A stretch of DNA of 9,371 nucleotides from Pseudomonadota bacterium (GTDB taxonomy: Bacteria > Pseudomonadota > Alphaproteobacteria > Acetobacterales > Acetobacteraceae): NCBI GenBank assembly GCA_021798375.1, contig JAJZHU010000075.1, positions 1 to 9,371 of the forward strand, given 5' to 3'. This document shows positions 6,331 through 9,371 of the stretch, piece after piece (the first letter of the stretch is position 1; each line of letters opens with the position of its first letter). The position numbers and the translations under genes were made by a program. Below the pieces are notes generated by a model. The model was given only the letters and a program-made list of their open reading frames with translations. It was not told the DNA's origin and did not search any database.

Positions 6331-6846
6331 TTATTTCACACGCAACCGTTCCGGCACTGTAATTCCCAATCGTTCCGGAACATCCCACTCTTCATCCATA
6401 CTGCGGATTTTAACAAACCCTGCCTTTAAATAGGTCGGCAACGCCCTCGGGTGATCCGCCGTGCAGGTGTTAACTGTCACTGTTCGCGTCTGATGCGACC
6501 ATGCTTCCAGCAGCGTGGCCTGCAAGAACGGCAAACCCAGACCGCGCCCGATCATATCCGGCATCAGGCCGAAATAAGACAGATTGACCATTTCAAAGGG
6601 CCGGTAATCAAGTTCGGCGATACCGATTGGTCGCTCGTGCAAAGTCAGCACATGCACATTGATCAGTGGATTATTCAGCAACATCGCCAATCGTTCGTCG
6701 GATTCAGCGCGGCGCATCCACCAAAGATATTCGCTGCCAATTTGATTATAGAGATGCCGATAAAACGCCACCGAACACGGCTGCACGCGCACCATCCGCG
6801 CCCCCAAAGGCATCGCCGTCAATGGCCGCGCCGAGGGCCGTGACAT
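6331..6846 (-). CDS. GNAT family N-acetyltransferase
   Basis: A 171-residue GCN5-related acetyltransferase, predicted to move an acetyl group from acetyl-CoA to an unidentified amine. Motif A is visible as YFGLMPDMIGRGLG (91-104), with R101-G102-x-G104 forming the acetyl-CoA pyrophosphate loop. Motif B is DHPRALPTYLKAGF (131-144). The N-terminal part FYRHLYNQIGSEYLWWMRR (28-46) and LNVHVLTL-like strand (62-69) fit a GNAT subgroup common in proteobacteria. The start is uncertain. ATG at 6846 gives a family-like length but has no clear Shine-Dalgarno sequence; an in-frame TTG at 6897 has AGAGG 7 nt upstream and would add 17 residues. The ParB-like gene follows 23 bp downstream, so the two are probably co-transcribed. 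Confidence 0.85.
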   Translation of the reverse strand: MSRPSARPLTAMPLGARMVRVQPCSVAFYRHLYNQIGSEYLWWMRRAESDERLAMLLNNPLINVHVLTLHERPIGIAELDYRPFEMVNLSYFGLMPDMIGRGLGLPFLQATLLEAWSHQTRTVTVNTCTADHPRALPTYLKAGFVKIRSMDEEWDVPERLGITVPERLRVK

Positions 6847-6908
6847 CGCCAAAAATGTCACGGTTACAAAAGCCCGTGTTGTCGCCCCTTCGCTCAACAA
6901 TCAACCTC

Positions 6909-6969
6909 TGTCGGTCTGGCCGGAGCCAAACCGACAAAAGCCTTTTGGTTCTTTTTAACAAAAAAGAAC
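6909..6969 (-). terminator. Three hairpins in the rpoD 3' region
   Basis: In the minus-strand order after the rpoD stop there are three inverted repeats. The first is a 9-bp AU-rich stem (arms 6961-6969 and 6948-6956, 4-nt loop). The second is a 5-bp CAAAA/TTTTG stem (6935-6947). The third is a 12-bp GC-rich stem (arms 6925-6936 and 6909-6920, 4-nt loop). The third contains a position that is a G-U pair on the minus-strand RNA but a C-A mismatch on the plus strand, which supports an RNA structure in the rpoD transcript. No classic U tract follows the GC-rich stem. Together they may end or stabilise the dnaG-rpoD message. Confidence 0.5.
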
Positions 6970-6981
6970 ACTTGCTTGCCC

Positions 6982-8940
6982 TTAATTATCGTCGAGAAAA
7001 CTACGCAACTTACGGCTTCGGCTAGGATGCTTCAACTTGCGCAAGGCCTTGGCTTCAATTTGACGAATACGCTCGCGCGTCACGTTGAACTGCTGTCCCA
7101 CTTCCTCAAGCGTGTGATCGGTGTTCATGCCGATGCCGAAACGCATCCGCAACACACGTTCTTCACGCGGCGTAAGCGAAGAAAGCACCCGCGTGGTGGC
7201 TTCGCGCAGATTGGCCTGAATGGCGGCATCCAGTGGAATCACCGCATTCTTGTCTTCGATGAAATCGCCCAGATGCGAATCTTCCTCGTCGCCGATCGGC
7301 GTTTCAAGGCTGATCGGCTCTTTGGCGATCTTCAGCACCTTGCGCACTTTTTCCAAAGGCATGCCAAGTTTTTCGGCCAATTCCTCGGGCGCCGGTTCAC
7401 GGCCAATTTCGTGCAACATCTGGCGCGACGTGCGCACCAATTTGTTGATGGTTTCGATCATATGCACCGGAATACGAATGGTGCGCGCCTGATCGGCAAT
7501 CGAACGTGTGATCGCCTGGCGGATCCACCAGGTCGCATAGGTGCTGAATTTATAGCCACGGCGATATTCGAATTTATCCACCGCTTTCATCAAGCCGATG
7601 TTGCCTTCCTGGATCAAATCCAGGAACTGCAAACCGCGGTTGGTGTATTTCTTGGCAATCGAAATCACCAACCGCAGATTGGCTTCGATCATTTCCTTTT
7701 TGGCGCGCGTGCTTTCACGCTCGCCGCGCGAAACGGTCGAAAACACGCGGCGGAATTCGCCGATCGGCAATCCGGCGTCGTTGGCGATCAGCCCGATTTT
7801 CCCGCGCAAATCCACCACCTGAACTTCGTGCTTCAGCGCGAAATTCTTCCAACCCTTGCCCGGCAGAGTGGAAATTCGCTCCAGCCACTGCGGGTCCAGT
7901 TCCACGCCGCGATATTCCTTAAGGAAATCCTCGCGCGACACCTTGCAGCTTTCGGCCAGCCGCATCATCTGGCCTTCATATTGCGTCAGCCGCAGATTCA
8001 GTTCCTTCAGTTGCACCACCAATTCTTCGATGCGGTTGTTGTGCAGTTGAACCTGCTCAACCTTGCTCACCAATTCCTGGCGCTGTTTTTCGTAAGATTT
8101 TTCCGAACGTACGGTGTTTTCTTCGCCGGTCGAGAAATTATCGATGCGCTTCTGCTGCACCTTCGATAGTTTCTTATACAGCGCCTCGATTTCCTCGAAC
8201 GTCGCCAAAACCTCGGGTTTCAGCTTTTCTTCCAGCGCCGACAGCGACATAGCACTGGCTTCGCTGTCTTCGGCATCTTCGTCATCGGGCGGCGGCGGGG
8301 GAGGTGGGGGCGGCGCCACGCCCTCGGCTTCGGCTTCCAATTCCGCCTCGACGCCTTCCAGCATCGCATCCTTGGGGCCGCCCTGGGTCGCTTCCAGATC
8401 GACGATGTCGCGCAACAACATGCGCCCGGCCTTCAATGCATCGTGCCAGGCGATGATGGCGCGGAAGGTGCGCGGGCTTTCGCACAGCCCGCCGATCATC
8501 ATGTCGCGCCCGGCTTCGATGCGCTTGGCGATGGCAATTTCGCCCTCGCGCGAAAGCAACTCGACGCTGCCCATTTCGCGCAAATACATGCGCACCGGAT
8601 CATCGGTGCGGCCCAGGCTTTCCTCATCGACGTTGCCGGTCTGTTCTTCTTCGGCTTCTTCGGCGGCGGGCTTGGCCACGGCCTCGCCGTCTTCGGTTTC
8701 TTCGCCTTCCACCACCTGGATGCCCATTTCATTGAGCATCGCCATCACGTCCTCGATCTGCTCCGAGCTCGATTGCTCGGCCGGCAGAACGGCGTTCAGT
8801 TCGTCGAAGGTGATATAGCCGCGTTCCTTGCCCTTGGCGATCAGCCGCTTGACGGCGGCCGATTGGGTGTCGATCAGGGTTGTGTCGCCATCCGGTTCGG
8901 CGGCGCTGGTTTCGGTGGTTGCGGCTGGTTTGGTCGCCAT
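6982..8940 (-). CDS. rpoD: RNA polymerase sigma factor RpoD (sigma-70)
   Basis: The 652-residue primary sigma factor that directs RNA polymerase to housekeeping promoters. Region 1.1 spans about 25-80 (VKRLIAKGKERGYITFDELN). Region 1.2 begins at DPVRMYLREMGSVELLSREGEI (114-135). A long nonconserved region (about 150-400) includes an acidic linker with nine consecutive prolines (210-218). Region 2 starts near 414: NLRLVISIAKKYTNRGLQFLDLIQEGN (421-447) is 2.1-2.2, and FEYRRGYKFSTYATWWIRQAITR (457-479) is 2.3-2.4 with the promoter-melting aromatics. Region 3 follows (PVHMIETINK, 491-500). Region 4.2 carries the -35-binding helix-turn-helix TLEEVGQQFNVTRERIRQIEAKALRKL (610-636). Length is typical of alphaproteobacteria. 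It starts 31 bp after dnaG; GGAG lies 11 nt before the ATG inside a small palindrome (8946-8957). Confidence 0.98.
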   Translation of the reverse strand: MATKPAATTETSAAEPDGDTTLIDTQSAAVKRLIAKGKERGYITFDELNAVLPAEQSSSEQIEDVMAMLNEMGIQVVEGEETEDGEAVAKPAAEEAEEEQTGNVDEESLGRTDDPVRMYLREMGSVELLSREGEIAIAKRIEAGRDMMIGGLCESPRTFRAIIAWHDALKAGRMLLRDIVDLEATQGGPKDAMLEGVEAELEAEAEGVAPPPPPPPPPDDEDAEDSEASAMSLSALEEKLKPEVLATFEEIEALYKKLSKVQQKRIDNFSTGEENTVRSEKSYEKQRQELVSKVEQVQLHNNRIEELVVQLKELNLRLTQYEGQMMRLAESCKVSREDFLKEYRGVELDPQWLERISTLPGKGWKNFALKHEVQVVDLRGKIGLIANDAGLPIGEFRRVFSTVSRGERESTRAKKEMIEANLRLVISIAKKYTNRGLQFLDLIQEGNIGLMKAVDKFEYRRGYKFSTYATWWIRQAITRSIADQARTIRIPVHMIETINKLVRTSRQMLHEIGREPAPEELAEKLGMPLEKVRKVLKIAKEPISLETPIGDEEDSHLGDFIEDKNAVIPLDAAIQANLREATTRVLSSLTPREERVLRMRFGIGMNTDHTLEEVGQQFNVTRERIRQIEAKALRKLKHPSRSRKLRSFLDDN

Positions 8941-8945
8941 TGCGT

Positions 8946-8957
8946 GTGGATCTCCAC
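8946..8957 (-). promoter_or_regulatory. Small palindrome overlapping the rpoD ribosome-binding site
   Basis: GTGGATCTCCAC is a near-complete palindrome in the dnaG-rpoD gap. On the transcript the GGAG that would serve as Shine-Dalgarno sequence sits within it, with a longer than ideal 11-nt spacing to the ATG at 8940. It could form a short 4-bp hairpin. This is weak evidence for translational tuning and may be chance. Confidence 0.3.
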
Positions 8958-8971
8958 GAAAGCTTTAAATC

Positions 8972-9371
8972 TCAGTCATCAATACTGGTATCGTTGTCGG
9001 GGTCGGCATCAAGCGCCAACTGGGCCCGTCGATAGCCGATCAGCAGCGCTTGCGTGTCGGTATCCAAATTTCTCGCTTTGAGTTTGGCAATTTCGGCGGC
9101 CAATTGTGCGCGACCATGCAGCAACCCATAATAATACCACCATCCTTTTTCCGCATCGGCTGGCATCGCCTCATCACGCGCGCAAGCCGGAAGCTCAAGC
9201 GGATCCGCTTTGAACACCCGCGCCAATGAGTCAGACATACCGGAAGCGTGCAGTTGGGTTATCAGAGCCGCAGTGTCAAGTCTGTCGTGGGCTTCCAGTG
9301 CGTTAAATATTGATTTTCGCAGGCGATCCAGCCATTCCGGCAACAAGATGCTGTGCATCGATTCGTCCACA
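8972..9371 (-). CDS. dnaG: DNA primase, C-terminal end (partial)
   Basis: The last 133 codons of an open frame that continues past the right edge; its true start is outside the window. The sequence fits the helicase-interacting C-terminal domain of alphaproteobacterial DnaG: a helical stretch LLPEWLDRLRKSIFNALEAH, then a conserved Trp/Gly segment GWWYYYGLLHGRAQLAAEIAK, then an acidic tail (DADPDNDTSIDD). DnaG makes RNA primers at the replication fork and binds DnaB through this domain. The catalytic TOPRIM and zinc domains are not in view, so identity rests on this C-terminal similarity and on the position 31 bp upstream of rpoD, the usual arrangement of the macromolecular synthesis operon. 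Codon 1 in view (GTG) is internal, not a start. Confidence 0.85.
   Translation of the reverse strand, partial: VDESMHSILLPEWLDRLRKSIFNALEAHDRLDTAALITQLHASGMSDSLARVFKADPLELPACARDEAMPADAEKGWWYYYGLLHGRAQLAAEIAKLKARNLDTDTQALLIGYRRAQLALDADPDNDTSIDD

Noticed and set aside
6308..6388. Upstream in-frame start (6388) for the ParB-like gene
   Set aside because: It would overlap the GNAT gene by 58 bp and add 27 residues without family resemblance; the ATG at 6307 has a ribosome-binding site and a normal intergenic gap.
6976..8169. A 397-codon open frame on the plus strand opposite rpoD
   Set aside because: It is antisense to rpoD, has a low-complexity His/Phe/Gln-rich composition and no domain. The same codon-bias explanation applies.
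8114..8818. A Ser-rich 234-codon plus-strand frame with a Gly run, opposite rpoD
   Set aside because: The Gly run is simply the complement of the RpoD proline run, and the Ser richness reflects complementary codons. There is no support as a gene.

Overview
The window looks like chromosomal core DNA from an alphaproteobacterium. I infer this from the dnaG-rpoD gene order, from an RpoD whose C-terminus (HPSRSRKLRSFLDDN) is typical of alphaproteobacterial housekeeping sigma factors, from the DnaE1-type replicase and from moderately high GC content. I cannot place it to order or genus. Nothing indicates a prophage, transposon, CRISPR array, tRNA or rRNA.

Layout. Positions 1-183 form a gene-free leader with a striking bipartite inverted repeat. 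It precedes two small plus-strand genes for exported proteins: a Spy/CpxP-like (LTXXQ-type) periplasmic protein (184-705) and a 96-residue His/Gly- then Tyr/Pro-rich protein (763-1053, TTG start behind a near-consensus Shine-Dalgarno sequence). A very long hairpin followed by a T tract (1075-1139) closes this pair and touches the stop codon of the convergent dnaE gene. From there on, every gene lies on the minus strand. Reading in the direction of transcription (right to left) they are: the 3' end of dnaG (entering at 9371), rpoD (8940-6982), a GNAT acetyltransferase, a ParB-like (ParBc_2-type) protein, an NmrA/QorB-like NAD(P)-binding protein (5532-4651) and dnaE (4554-1138).

How the genes relate. 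DnaG (primase), RpoD (major sigma factor) and DnaE (replicative polymerase) are housekeeping replication and transcription functions. dnaG and rpoD are 31 bp apart and almost certainly share a transcript. The GNAT and ParB-like genes are 23 bp apart and probably form their own two-gene unit behind a structured rpoD 3' region. The QorB-like gene has its own candidate extended -10 promoter and a perfect 15-bp tandem repeat in its leader. dnaE appears to be transcribed alone.

I did not find a convincing new multi-gene system. The points most worth a second look are regulatory or structural: the 121-165 palindrome, the 15-bp tandem repeat, the rpoD 3' hairpin that pairs better on the rpoD strand, the nine-proline run in RpoD, and the GNAT/ParB-like pair.
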